Shown: positions 46,654 through 56,553, counted from the stretch's first letter. The stretch is DNA of 64,000 nt from Kordia sp050633145 (GCF_050633145.1 NZ_JBOEFY010000072.1:8460-72459), one strand, 5' to 3'. Numbers and translations: made by a program. Notes: generated by a model not told the origin, from the letters alone.

Positions 46654-48608
46654 TGAATTGTTACATTAAAGATATTCTCCTTTTTGGAGGAGATAAAGAG
46701 AAACGTATAGTACCGCTAAAGCAAGGCTTAAATATTATAACAGGAGCTTCACAAACAGGTAAAAGTGCCTTGATAGAAATAGTAGATTATTGTTTTTGTA
46801 GTAAGTTTTCTTCTATTCCAAGAGGTAAGATACATGATTGGACTGAGCTATATGCTATTATTATTGAGAAACAAGGTGAATTTATAATAATAGGAAGAAG
46901 GCGTTTTGATTCTGGCGGGAATTTAAATATGTATTGTAATGTTGTAGGAGAATATACTAAAATTGAGGACATAGATTTATCTTATTTTAATAATTCTTCA
47001 CCTCAAAAACTTACCTCTGTAAAAAAACAAATAGCTCAATTCTTTGGTGTCAATGTTAAGAATACAAATGAAACTCTAAATTCAAAAAAAGAAGGGCATA
47101 CAGCAAGTATTAGAAACTTAACTTCTTTTATGTTTCAGCATCAAAACTTAATAGCAAGTAAACATACTTTATTTAGTCGATTTGATGACCCGATAAGAAA
47201 GAAAGATACAATTAGTCAATTACCTGTTTTTTTAGGTTGGGTAGGAGATAAGTATTACTCTTACATCAGAGAAAAAGAACTACTTCTTGATAAGCAGAAT
47301 AGATTGTTGAAATTAAAAGAGAAAGAAGAGAAGCAAATTGAAAAGCAAACTAAAGAGTTGAACGCTCATTTCAAAAATTATTATTCAATTATTGGAAAAA
47401 GCTTTTCAGCAGCTTATTCAGTTCAAGAATTATTAATTTTAAGAAATCAATTACCTGATTACAATGAAAAAACCTTTGTTAGCGAAACTTTATCAACTAG
47501 ATATATAGAACAAAAAGAATATAGAGATAAATTAAAGGCTAAACGAGATTTAATTCAAAAGAGAATTGCAAACATAGAATTATATGATAACTACACAGTT
47601 AATTACCAAGTCAGTTTACTTGAGCTAAGGGATAAAGCTAAAAAAGGTTCGCAAATAAAAGATAGACAAAGCAATTGCCCGTTATGTGGTCAAGATAGTA
47701 GTGAAATTATTGTAGAGGAACTAAAAAAACTACATGAAGCTCGTCAGGATTTGGAGCAGGAATTAAAGAAAACGAAAGATTTTAAAGAAGATTATAGTTC
47801 TGAACTTCAAAAATTAAAAATTGAAAAGGACAGATATGATAATGAATTAAGAAAAGTAAATTCACAGATAAAATATCTAGAAAGACAATTTAAAGATATA
47901 GAAAGTTTCAAATCTACAAGTGATAGGGCTATATATGCAAAAGCAAAACTCGATTTAATAATTGATAACATTACTAATTCTTCATTATTATCTAATTATG
48001 AAGAAGAACTTAAAAATATAAAGGAGGCTATTGATCGACTCAAGGTAGAATTAGGTGTTTTTGATATTGAAAGTAAATTAAATAATGCGCAGAGGTTATT
48101 AAATCAAAATATTGGTCAAATATGTTCGAATTTAGATTTTGAAGATAGATTTTTACCCGTTAATTCTCAATTTGATATTAGAGAATTTACTTTTTCAATT
48201 TTTGATAATACAAATAAAACACGAGTTCGTCTAAGTGAATTGGGTAGTGGGTCTAATTGGTTAGCCAGCCATATAGGAGTATTTCTAAGTTTTTTAAAAC
48301 TTTCTACAATTGAAAAAGAATCAAAAATACCAAGCGTATTGTTTTTAGATCAACCAAGTCAAATTTATTTTCCAAATGAACCTTCGATAGATGATAAAAA
48401 AAGTCGAAATAAAGAATTTGAAAAAGTAGATAATATATACAATACAATTTTGGATCAAATTGAGGATGTAAAAAAAGAATCTGGTTATTTACCTCAAGTC
48501 ATAGTGACTGATCATGCTGATTATCTAAATTTAAAAGATGAATATAATTATGAAAGTTATGTAATAAAAAGGTGGTGGGCAGGTCAAGAAGAAGAGGCTT
48601 TGATATAA
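46653..48608 (+). CDS. DUF3732-type ABC/SMC-like ATPase of the ABC-3C system
   Basis: 651 residues with Rad50/SMC-like design. Walker A GASQTGKS at 31-38; coiled coil split by a zinc-hook-like CPLC at 342-345 (SNCPLCGQDSSEI); signature-like LGSGSN near 529-535; and Walker B SVLFLDQPSQ around 561-570. Asp-Gln in place of the usual Asp-Glu is notable. The C-terminus ends VIVTDHADYLNL...YVIKRWW, typical of DUF3732. It would bind ATP, dimerise on DNA or another trigger and relay this to the effector. It shares a base with the middle-component gene, and the GHKL gene follows after 37 bases. Confidence 0.85.
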   Translation: MNCYIKDILLFGGDKEKRIVPLKQGLNIITGASQTGKSALIEIVDYCFCSKFSSIPRGKIHDWTELYAIIIEKQGEFIIIGRRRFDSGGNLNMYCNVVGEYTKIEDIDLSYFNNSSPQKLTSVKKQIAQFFGVNVKNTNETLNSKKEGHTASIRNLTSFMFQHQNLIASKHTLFSRFDDPIRKKDTISQLPVFLGWVGDKYYSYIREKELLLDKQNRLLKLKEKEEKQIEKQTKELNAHFKNYYSIIGKSFSAAYSVQELLILRNQLPDYNEKTFVSETLSTRYIEQKEYRDKLKAKRDLIQKRIANIELYDNYTVNYQVSLLELRDKAKKGSQIKDRQSNCPLCGQDSSEIIVEELKKLHEARQDLEQELKKTKDFKEDYSSELQKLKIEKDRYDNELRKVNSQIKYLERQFKDIESFKSTSDRAIYAKAKLDLIIDNITNSSLLSNYEEELKNIKEAIDRLKVELGVFDIESKLNNAQRLLNQNIGQICSNLDFEDRFLPVNSQFDIREFTFSIFDNTNKTRVRLSELGSGSNWLASHIGVFLSFLKLSTIEKESKIPSVLFLDQPSQIYFPNEPSIDDKKSRNKEFEKVDNIYNTILDQIEDVKKESGYLPQVIVTDHADYLNLKDEYNYESYVIKRWWAGQEEEALI

Positions 48609-48645
48609 CTTTTAATAGAAAATATAAACACAAAAATAAGAAAGG

Positions 48646-50943
48646 TTGAATATAAAAATTAATAAAAATATAGTTTCACTAAATGTGATTAATGAGAATC
48701 TCATTAAACCATATAAAAAACTACTATTAGAAAAAAAAACAGTCTTAGCTATACAAATCACTTTCACAAATGAGGTGAATCGGTTGGATGAATTATTATA
48801 TACTTATTTAAGTCTTATTTGTAAAAAACATAATATTAATAAAGTAAGAATAGATTTTTCAAATCAAGAGCCTGCGTCTAAGGTGCTACGTTTATCCGTT
48901 CAGTATTCTGGTGTTTTAAGAAAAGCACCTTATGAACTATTTCTTGATATATTTAATAAAGGTAAAAGACAAGCGTATTTTTTTGAGGGCTCTAAAGAAT
49001 TTTTACCACCTCTTTTAATTAACCAAGAAGTCTATGACAGACTTTTTATTGAAGAAAGAAAAAATGATAGTGACCTACTAAAATTTATTGAAAGGCAGAA
49101 AATAAAAAATCAACTAGAAACTATTTTTAAGGAAATAACTCGAAAAGAAGAGTTTAAAAAAGCTGTATTAAAATCATTATTTGATACTGATGCTGTAAAC
49201 TATGCTTGGAGGTATATGTTTAAAGCATTTTCGCACCTAAATATACTAAGGTATTTAATCCAAGAAAAATATAATGAAACAGTTAGTGACTCTTTAAAAA
49301 GAAAGAATGAGTTTAGTTTTGGTAAAATTAGAAAGGGAAGTACAGCTACACATATAATACAAGACATAAGCAATACTCTAGAGAAAAGTCAATTTTATAA
49401 CTTTAACTATTTTCAAGTATTTATATTTTCAATTCTCGTTCAAAATAGCACTCTCTTTGATGCTTCAAAATTAATTGACCCAAACGATGATCTTGAGGGT
49501 TACGAAGTATATAAAAAACAGTATTTAAGCCACTTAAAATATATTATAAAATACACCACAGACATTTCTTTTGGTATTGAAGAACTTTCAAAGAATATTA
49601 TTGAACACGTTTCAGGTACTAAATCGGATTTTAAAGGAGCTATAACAGTTCGAGTATTAAGCAATGAAGGTTTTAATGATATTACTAATAGTGAAAAAAA
49701 TCAAACTCTAACGAATTGGAAGGATGATACATTAGAGAATGAACCAAACATTCTACAAATCAATGTTCTTGATTTAGGAGAAGATTCAGTTTTAGAGACT
49801 TATTATAATAATATTGAATCTTTAATTTTAATGAGCGATGATTCATCTAAAGTGCTATTAGAAGAAGACTTGCAGAATCTAAAAAGCGGAATGTTTAATA
49901 TATCTCGATTTTTAGACTTTACAAATATTTATCTAAACCATCAAGTAAAACGAGTATATGCAAGATTAGGGTTGCTAATTTTTTCTAATTTAATTTTAGA
50001 TAAAAAAAATGGAATAATTAGATCTTCTTCTTATGGATTAAAGGATATTTCATCAGCATCATCTTATATAAGTTTTAATAACAAACAAATAAATATGAGT
50101 TCAGATGAAGTTAATAATACAATAGAGTTAGGAACAAACTATAATATAAATATACCTGTAAATGAATCTTTTGATGAGTATAGAGGTGCAGTATCAGAAG
50201 ATGAAGTTGTAGCTATTTTACCTACTTCAGATTCGACTTTATTTGTAGAGTTATTTAATTATAAATATGGAAATGTTAAAACTGATTTCTCAAATTCAAT
50301 AGCTTTATTGGATATTGATTTATCTATTATCACAGAAAGAGATAAATATGAAAAAATCAAAAGAGCAAAGGAGTTAATAAATCATTCTATATCAGTCATT
50401 AAAGACTCTAAAGATATTGTTGTCGTAATTGATGCAAAAAAATGTTCAAATATCATAAATAATTCAAGTGATTGGGTTAGACTATTAGGTTCTTTGCATA
50501 TAGAAAATCCTGAAAAAAATAGCAATATTATTATTAAAAGGGTAAATGAAAATATACATAATGAAATAATAAGCCTCAATAAATTATTTAAAGATACTAA
50601 ATTTGGGTTTTGGAGTGATAATGACTTTATTCTGTTTTTTGTTGAGGTAGTTAACAATAATAACATATTCTACTTTAATGATTTATTAACTTCTAAAGAT
50701 TACATGAAATATGTGAAGTTGAATAAGAATATTTCTAATTATCATTTGAATATGTTTTTAATAACAGAACCAGATTATGATGAGAAAGACTTACCCAATG
50801 AAGAAATGTTATTTACGAATAACATTTTAAAAGAAGGAAGGTTGTTAAATTTTGAATTACTTTTAAAGGCAGACGAGTATCTAACTATATATGAAAAAAC
50901 GGCACATTCATTTCTGAATATTGAAATTAAAGACAAGATTTAA
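48646..50943 (+). CDS. GHKL-type ATPase of the signalling half of the operon
   Basis: 765 residues. A GHKL (Bergerat) ATPase core lies in the middle: N-box E313-L-S-K-N317 (IEELSKNIIEH, like RsbW or sensor kinases), a G1-like D376-L-G-E-D and a glycine-poor G2-like segment (VYARLGLLIFSNL). No phospho-acceptor His domain is obvious. The first ~130 residues are alpha/beta (VLAIQITFTNEV, KVRIDFSNQEPA) and the C-terminal ~250 residues include VAILPTSDSTLFVELF. The frame opens just after a stop, so TTG at 48646 is the likely start, with GTG at 48685 as the alternative. It ends by sharing one base with the next ATG. Confidence 0.6.
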   Translation: MNIKINKNIVSLNVINENLIKPYKKLLLEKKTVLAIQITFTNEVNRLDELLYTYLSLICKKHNINKVRIDFSNQEPASKVLRLSVQYSGVLRKAPYELFLDIFNKGKRQAYFFEGSKEFLPPLLINQEVYDRLFIEERKNDSDLLKFIERQKIKNQLETIFKEITRKEEFKKAVLKSLFDTDAVNYAWRYMFKAFSHLNILRYLIQEKYNETVSDSLKRKNEFSFGKIRKGSTATHIIQDISNTLEKSQFYNFNYFQVFIFSILVQNSTLFDASKLIDPNDDLEGYEVYKKQYLSHLKYIIKYTTDISFGIEELSKNIIEHVSGTKSDFKGAITVRVLSNEGFNDITNSEKNQTLTNWKDDTLENEPNILQINVLDLGEDSVLETYYNNIESLILMSDDSSKVLLEEDLQNLKSGMFNISRFLDFTNIYLNHQVKRVYARLGLLIFSNLILDKKNGIIRSSSYGLKDISSASSYISFNNKQINMSSDEVNNTIELGTNYNINIPVNESFDEYRGAVSEDEVVAILPTSDSTLFVELFNYKYGNVKTDFSNSIALLDIDLSIITERDKYEKIKRAKELINHSISVIKDSKDIVVVIDAKKCSNIINNSSDWVRLLGSLHIENPEKNSNIIIKRVNENIHNEIISLNKLFKDTKFGFWSDNDFILFFVEVVNNNNIFYFNDLLTSKDYMKYVKLNKNISNYHLNMFLITEPDYDEKDLPNEEMLFTNNILKEGRLLNFELLLKADEYLTIYEKTAHSFLNIEIKDKI

Positions 50944-53900
50944 TGAGTAAAAGAGAAACATATTTTGAAAGAATTGAGGGGTATAAAATTTTTGGGGGCC
51001 ATTTAAAATTAGGTTCACGTATTCATATAACGGACTATTTTTATGCTAAAAGGTTATTTTATAATAGTTTTTTCGCAAATCGTTTTGCTTTTTTAATAAG
51101 CAAATATATTGTAGAAAATCACAGTTCTTTTATAAAAGATTTAGCTGAAAAAAATAAAATTACATTGATTGGTTATGAAATGTACTCTGAGTTATTAGTA
51201 AGTAGTATTAGAAAAATTCTAAATGATAAATATCTTGTTGATTTTAACTTTGAGAAATTCAATCACCATATTTATAAACGCGATAAACTTTTTTCTAAAA
51301 ACCCCAATAAAATAAATGAAAATATTATTCTTATAACACCTATTAGTACTACTTTTTCGACCTCATTAAGAGTTCAGTCAGAAATTAAAAACACTTTACA
51401 AAAAAAATATGCTAAACAAAATGTCAATTTTTTAGAACCTTATATTAGTTGCTTAGTAATTGGAAATAAAGATTCGTTTATCCCTAATGATAATAGAAAT
51501 CATAAGTTTAATGATAAAGATATTGAGTATGAATATGGTTGGCAAAAAGCAGAAATTGATAAAGGCATTATAGATATAAAACCTCAATTAGATAAATTTT
51601 TTGAAAAAGAGATTGTAAAAGTTAAATACTTTGTTCCTTTAAATACTGATTGGGTGAAAACATATAATTGTTCTCAATGTTATCCTAATAAATCTGATGC
51701 GTCACTAAATCTTATAGAAGAAAAAGTACTCATAGAAACTGATAAAAACTCCCTTGTACCTGATTTAATATTTCAATACCCTAGAGCGAAGAGCGACAAT
51801 GTATCAGATATTTTTGATGAATTAAATTTTGCTAATAATAAAAACAGAATTGTATTACGAGAGCATTTTAAAAAAAATGATTCTAATTATATCTATTATA
51901 TCAAGGCTGGTCAGTTTTTGAGGAATAATAAAGTGAATGTTGGCGATGTATGGTTGAAAAAAGAAAGAGAAACTATTCCAGATTTTAGAAGCTCTAATAA
52001 TATAGTCATTATTACACCAACTGGTGGTTCAAACTCTGGTTTTGTAAATTTGGTTAATGATAAGCTTTTTAGTGATAATGCAACGATTATACAATATGAC
52101 GTAAAGAACGAACTTATACATAATTTTCAAATCTTCTATAAGAGTATTTTGCAATCTGCATATAAGATTTTGTTTGTAGATGATGTTATGGCAACAGGTG
52201 ATTCATTTGGGTTAATTAATCTTTATGTGAAAAATATAAGAGGTCATAAGGGAGTAGATTTTGCTTTATGTTTAATAAATAGGTTGGGTTATTTTAATGA
52301 GAAGAAGTTAATCTCTAAATTGCCAAATAGTAAAAGCTTTTTATACTTTTTAAGAACTAATGTACCGCCTATTCCATATAGAAATGAATATCCATATACA
52401 AGATTAAAGTCAGCATTTAAAAATTTAGCCAAAAATTCTGTTCTTGATATGATGCAAATGCATTTTAAGGAGAGAGAGAGCAAATTCAAACCTTTAAATT
52501 TAAATACAACTGCAAATATTGATGATAAAATTTCCGAACACAAAAGTCTATTTCAATTTTTACTAGAGCACGAGTTAAATAATCTTTTCAATTGTTCGGA
52601 AGAAGAAAATAATTTTATTTATTCTGAAGAGGATAAAATAATTTGCTTCTTTCAAAATAGCGATCATAAAGAACTGCTACGTTATTTTCGAAGAAGAGAA
52701 TCTATCAAAGGTTTTTTGAAAACATATTCAATTTATAAAACAGAATTAAAAAATATATTATTAAAAATATGTACTATAGAACCTTATGTTAGGTATCATA
52801 ATATTAAGAAATCTGCATTTCAATGGGTTATATTAGATCTTTCTAATTTAGTAAATAGCATATGTAGCCATAATTGGAACAAAGAAGATTTTTTTAGAGT
52901 TAACAATCTAACTAAATATTCTGAGTATCATAATTTTAAATTTTTATTAAAAAGAGCAACTAAATTGAATATGAATTATATTTATTCAATCGATATGCTT
53001 AAAGCTATAAGAATTTTACTAAAAAGTTTTTCGGTTACCCAGAAATCTTATTCAAATAAGTATAAATGGAGTATACAGTCAAATAATTATGAAATTAAAA
53101 CTGAGCCTAAAAACATATATATATTTGGTTTTACAACCTATTATGTTGGTCTCATACAAGAATTAATTGTGGATCACGAAGCAAAAGCTATAGAGTTGGT
53201 GAAAAATATTAAGAAAATGCTTGATATAATCAATAAAAATGGTGACGAGAAAGTTAATTTAAGAAATGACTATGATAACCCTTTTTTACATTTATTGAGA
53301 TTACTAGTATTAGAAAATACTTTCATCTTTAAAACATTTTGTGACAAGTTTATTAATGAATTAGAGTCTGATGCTAAGTTAATAATTAATTTTGATAGCA
53401 AGGATGTAAAGATAATAGAGGAAAGGCTTGAAGAGTATAATAAGAATGACATCTATATCTTTCAAGGTGTTAAGCAAATGCTATCAAAATTTAATAACAA
53501 TGTTCCTATGCCTGAACATAATCCTCAACAAATTCTGTTTGAATCATTTAAGTATTTAATTATTGCAAAATCGTTAATAAGCAATGATATTAAACAAAAA
53601 AGTGGTCTTGGTAATACGGGAATTAAAAAGAAAATTGAAAAAATATTAGAACTATCCTGTAAAATCTTAGGTGTTAATAATGGAGGAGCTTTTTTGGTTG
53701 TAAAATATAAGGGAGAAGAAAACGATACTAATTATGATAATTTAAATGTAATTGGCGAATATTCTACATCTAAGGAACATAGCCTTATAGGCAAAGAAAA
53801 AATTGAAAATAGTATAGTTAATCAAATGTTTAATGGTATTTATGAATTAAAAACGCATAAGCCTCGTTCAACTTTTGAGGTTTCATTTTGTGATAAAGAC

Positions 53901-54905
53901 GAATATCATTATCGTAAGTCATATGAAGAGGATAGTATTGAAGAGATTGACTTTAAAAATAAAATAGAAGTAACAGGTTCGGAAAAATATAAAAACCTTT
54001 TCTTTTTAAGAATAGCAAAAATAAATAAAGATAAGTCTAAAAAAGAATTAAATTATAAATCTACGCCTGTTGCAGTTTTATGTTTCTATGATAATAATAC
54101 AGTTAATAAAAGTAATAATACATTACATTTTAAACGCTTTGATCCTAAGCAACTTAGATTACTCTTACTCTTAAGAGAAGATATTAGAAACTTTATAAAT
54201 AATCATTTAATCAATGATAGTCTTAGGGCATTTGTAGAAGAACAAAATAGACTCATTGATTATTCGGCTCCTGAGCACGGTGAAGACCTTACAGTTAATG
54301 AATTACATAGAATTAGTCATAGCCATATTAAAGAATGGGAGTCTATCTTTTATAAGAAATACGCAAATTTTTTAATGTTGGATTTAGATATTAAACATAA
54401 AATTAAAGAGTATTTCCCTGACTTATCAAAAAATATCAAAGAAGAAAGGAAACCATATCTAATAAAAAATAAATTAGAAGAATATTTTGATTTTGTATTT
54501 AAGGGGCAACTAGCTAAGAATAAAGATTCTGTTAGAAAAATCGATTTCATTTCTAATGACATTGATTTTGAGATTACAATGAACAAGAATGTTTTTTTAA
54601 CTTTAATGAAAGAGGTTTTTATAAATTGTAAAAAGAATGGTATACCAGGTAAAGACATTTTTATAAAATTATCAAATGATTTATTTGGTAATAAAGAGCT
54701 TAAAATTTATAATTTGATGAGTAACCCAGATGATTTAAATGATAATGATAAAAGGAAAATAAAAAGAGATGGTTATAGGGATAAAAAACCTAAGGGATTG
54801 TATTTAAATTATCTAATATGCAAAAACTTACAATATCCAATACCAGTATATGATATAGATGATAAATATTTTTATGTAACTTACAAGTTTAAAAGAAATG
54901 AGTAA
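50943..54905 (+). CDS. Large PRTase-like / GAF-like / GHKL-like fusion protein
   Basis: 1320 residues. Order: an orotate-PRTase-like N-terminal block (FGGHLKLGSRIHITDY, then TLIGYEMYSELLVSSI and degenerate loop ILITPISTTFSTS); a second PRTase-like block with VIITPTGGSNSGF and an intact PRPP loop FVDDVMATGDS (411-421); a helical middle; a GAF-like region at about 885-1060; a helical stretch with ELHRISHSHIKEWES near 1115-1130; and a degenerate GHKL domain near 1213-1318 (N-box-like MKEVFINCKKNG, late KPKGLYLNYLIC). The last parts follow histidine-kinase order and the next gene is receiver-like. This suggests sensing of a nucleotide or PRPP-related signal. I know no named family with this architecture. 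Confidence 0.6.
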   Translation: MSKRETYFERIEGYKIFGGHLKLGSRIHITDYFYAKRLFYNSFFANRFAFLISKYIVENHSSFIKDLAEKNKITLIGYEMYSELLVSSIRKILNDKYLVDFNFEKFNHHIYKRDKLFSKNPNKINENIILITPISTTFSTSLRVQSEIKNTLQKKYAKQNVNFLEPYISCLVIGNKDSFIPNDNRNHKFNDKDIEYEYGWQKAEIDKGIIDIKPQLDKFFEKEIVKVKYFVPLNTDWVKTYNCSQCYPNKSDASLNLIEEKVLIETDKNSLVPDLIFQYPRAKSDNVSDIFDELNFANNKNRIVLREHFKKNDSNYIYYIKAGQFLRNNKVNVGDVWLKKERETIPDFRSSNNIVIITPTGGSNSGFVNLVNDKLFSDNATIIQYDVKNELIHNFQIFYKSILQSAYKILFVDDVMATGDSFGLINLYVKNIRGHKGVDFALCLINRLGYFNEKKLISKLPNSKSFLYFLRTNVPPIPYRNEYPYTRLKSAFKNLAKNSVLDMMQMHFKERESKFKPLNLNTTANIDDKISEHKSLFQFLLEHELNNLFNCSEEENNFIYSEEDKIICFFQNSDHKELLRYFRRRESIKGFLKTYSIYKTELKNILLKICTIEPYVRYHNIKKSAFQWVILDLSNLVNSICSHNWNKEDFFRVNNLTKYSEYHNFKFLLKRATKLNMNYIYSIDMLKAIRILLKSFSVTQKSYSNKYKWSIQSNNYEIKTEPKNIYIFGFTTYYVGLIQELIVDHEAKAIELVKNIKKMLDIINKNGDEKVNLRNDYDNPFLHLLRLLVLENTFIFKTFCDKFINELESDAKLIINFDSKDVKIIEERLEEYNKNDIYIFQGVKQMLSKFNNNVPMPEHNPQQILFESFKYLIIAKSLISNDIKQKSGLGNTGIKKKIEKILELSCKILGVNNGGAFLVVKYKGEENDTNYDNLNVIGEYSTSKEHSLIGKEKIENSIVNQMFNGIYELKTHKPRSTFEVSFCDKDEYHYRKSYEEDSIEEIDFKNKIEVTGSEKYKNLFFLRIAKINKDKSKKELNYKSTPVAVLCFYDNNTVNKSNNTLHFKRFDPKQLRLLLLLREDIRNFINNHLINDSLRAFVEEQNRLIDYSAPEHGEDLTVNELHRISHSHIKEWESIFYKKYANFLMLDLDIKHKIKEYFPDLSKNIKEERKPYLIKNKLEEYFDFVFKGQLAKNKDSVRKIDFISNDIDFEITMNKNVFLTLMKEVFINCKKNGIPGKDIFIKLSNDLFGNKELKIYNLMSNPDDLNDNDKRKIKRDGYRDKKPKGLYLNYLICKNLQYPIPVYDIDDKYFYVTYKFKRNE

Positions 54906-55410
54906 ATATTATTTAATAATAGAAGATAGAGAAAATCAGTATAATCAAATTAAAGATGTATTTGATAGTATTGATGATTATAGAAATGTGGTTAATGAGT
55001 ATAATGAAATTAATGAGTTTACGGAAGTATTGCAAGTCAATCAGCCTAAAAATAACTACAAACCCATTAATGAGAAAATAGGTCATTTATTATCTAAAGT
55101 AAAAGGTGATTTAACTCTACTTTGTGATTTAAATTTATATCCAGCAAAAAGTGAATCACAAAAATTACAACAAGGTATTAATATACTTAAGGATTTAATT
55201 TTACCGCAAATTGATCTAACGCTCAATGCATTTAATAAACAGATTATAATTTGTACTAAATATGAAGAAGAATTGATAGAACCTTACTTTATAAAGTTAA
55301 ATAAGCAGTTTTTAGATAAAAAAATAACATTCACCTATGTTCAGAAAAAATTTGAATTAAGTCTTCTACATGACGATTTTATTGAAGATTTGAATAATTT
55401 ACTAACTTAA
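54898..55410 (+). CDS. Receiver-like (REC) stand-alone domain
   Basis: 170 residues. It follows the CheY-like plan: strand 1 YYLIIE9D10 (acidic pair), strand 3 LTLLCD77LNLYP with the likely phospho-acceptor Asp77, strand 4 QIIICT120 and strand 5 FTYVQK150K. These are the D/D, D, T/S and K positions of response-regulator receivers. There is no output domain. A long insertion (~30-70) separates strands 1 and 3. It overlaps the GHKL/PRTase fusion gene by 8 bases, so it is probably its phospho-relay partner. Assignment from motif spacing only. Confidence 0.55.
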   Translation: MSKYYLIIEDRENQYNQIKDVFDSIDDYRNVVNEYNEINEFTEVLQVNQPKNNYKPINEKIGHLLSKVKGDLTLLCDLNLYPAKSESQKLQQGINILKDLILPQIDLTLNAFNKQIIICTKYEEELIEPYFIKLNKQFLDKKITFTYVQKKFELSLLHDDFIEDLNNLLT

Positions 55411-55414
55411 CCTT

Positions 55415-56182
55415 ATGAAACCAAAGTTTACAAGAAAATTTGCCACTAACTTATTTTATACTGCCATAATTATTTTAATCGGTATAGTTTTAACTTATTT
55501 TGTTAGATATGGTATTTTTGACTCTTCATTATTGCATTTAAATAATTTATCACGTTTAGCAACTATTTTATTAGGTTCTGTAGGTGTAATAATTACATTT
55601 ACTGGAGTGATGTTATATTTCTCAGTTTTATATAAAAACAATTTCACGAGTAAACTTACTTTATCATTGAATAATTTTATTTTTTTCCTTGAACATCATA
55701 ATGCTGATAATCCCAGCGGCAAAACATATCTTAAAAATAATGGTTTAGAACTTATCTCAGATACTTATAAATATCTTCGTGAAAATTTCTCACCAGATAA
55801 GGAGTTTGATTTAACGGATTCATCTTCAATATTAAATAGTAATTTGGTAAATACATATGAAGATGTTTTTGTAAGATATTTTAATTTTGTTAATCATATA
55901 ATTGATTTAATATTTGAATCAGAAATAAGTGCTGAAGAGAAAAGAGAGTACTATAATACCTTAAAATTAAACCTATCTTCAAATACTATAGCGCCTTTAT
56001 TATATATTTACTACGACAAGCTTAATACTATTGAAGATGATGATGTGAAAAAAAAGGAGTTAAGTAAGAAAATAAGAGAGTCAGGTCTTTTTAATGATTA
56101 TTCTCTAAAAAACTATTTATTGAATCGGATAGACAAGAAATTATTTGATAAAAAAGTTAATGAATATCTTAAAAAAAAGTAA
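55415..56182 (+). CDS. Two-helix membrane protein, last gene of the operon
   Basis: 255 residues. Two N-terminal membrane helices (about 13-31 and 48-72) are followed by a soluble, acidic, helical cytoplasmic part. No family recognised. It starts 4 bases after the receiver-like gene. It may be a membrane effector or the anchor of the signalling half. Short membrane hairpins of this type are frequent as abortive-infection effectors, but nothing here proves that. Confidence 0.55.
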   Translation: MKPKFTRKFATNLFYTAIIILIGIVLTYFVRYGIFDSSLLHLNNLSRLATILLGSVGVIITFTGVMLYFSVLYKNNFTSKLTLSLNNFIFFLEHHNADNPSGKTYLKNNGLELISDTYKYLRENFSPDKEFDLTDSSSILNSNLVNTYEDVFVRYFNFVNHIIDLIFESEISAEEKREYYNTLKLNLSSNTIAPLLYIYYDKLNTIEDDDVKKKELSKKIRESGLFNDYSLKNYLLNRIDKKLFDKKVNEYLKKK

Positions 56183-56189
56183 CTATCAT

Positions 56190-56211
56190 AACTTATTAAA
56201 TAGAATAAGTT
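56190..56211 (+). terminator. Hairpin after the seven-gene operon
   Basis: AACTTATT (56190-56197) pairs with AATAAGTT (56204-56211) around a 6-nt loop, 8 bases after the last stop. The T run is weak, so confidence is limited. Confidence 0.4.
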
Positions 56212-56515
56212 TACCAAAAGATAAGAGTTAATGGTTGGAAATAGTAATTAGAACGGGATTACTAAACTTCGTGTTATGAACTGTTTCATTACATTTTCAA
56301 TCAGTTCTAGTAAGCACTATGAATAGAATAAAAGATTTCGACAGTAATTTGAATACTAAGTTTTATGTACTTTTCGTATAAAACATTGTAGCTTTTTATT
56401 GTATCTAAAAATATTAGAAATCTAATGTGATTATAATAACGCAGAAAGAATGGAATCTAAAAAAATGAGGTTAACTCATTAAAAATTAGAGAATTGAAGG
56501 TGTAAAGTGATTTGT

Positions 56516-56537
56516 TTTGTTGTACCTATGTTGTACC
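56516..56537 (+). repeat. Right arm-type direct repeats
   Basis: Identical over 22 bases to 12955-12976: two TGTTGTACC copies 11 bp apart, 50 bp inside the right att core. Same orientation as the left copy. Fits the second arm site of the island integrase. Confidence 0.6.
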
Positions 56538-56553
56538 TCATAAAAATAAAAAA

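Noticed and set aside
48646..54905. Classical histidine kinase genes
   Set aside because: Sensor, phospho-His and G-box motifs are degenerate or missing; GHKL-like ATPases of unknown output is the safer call.
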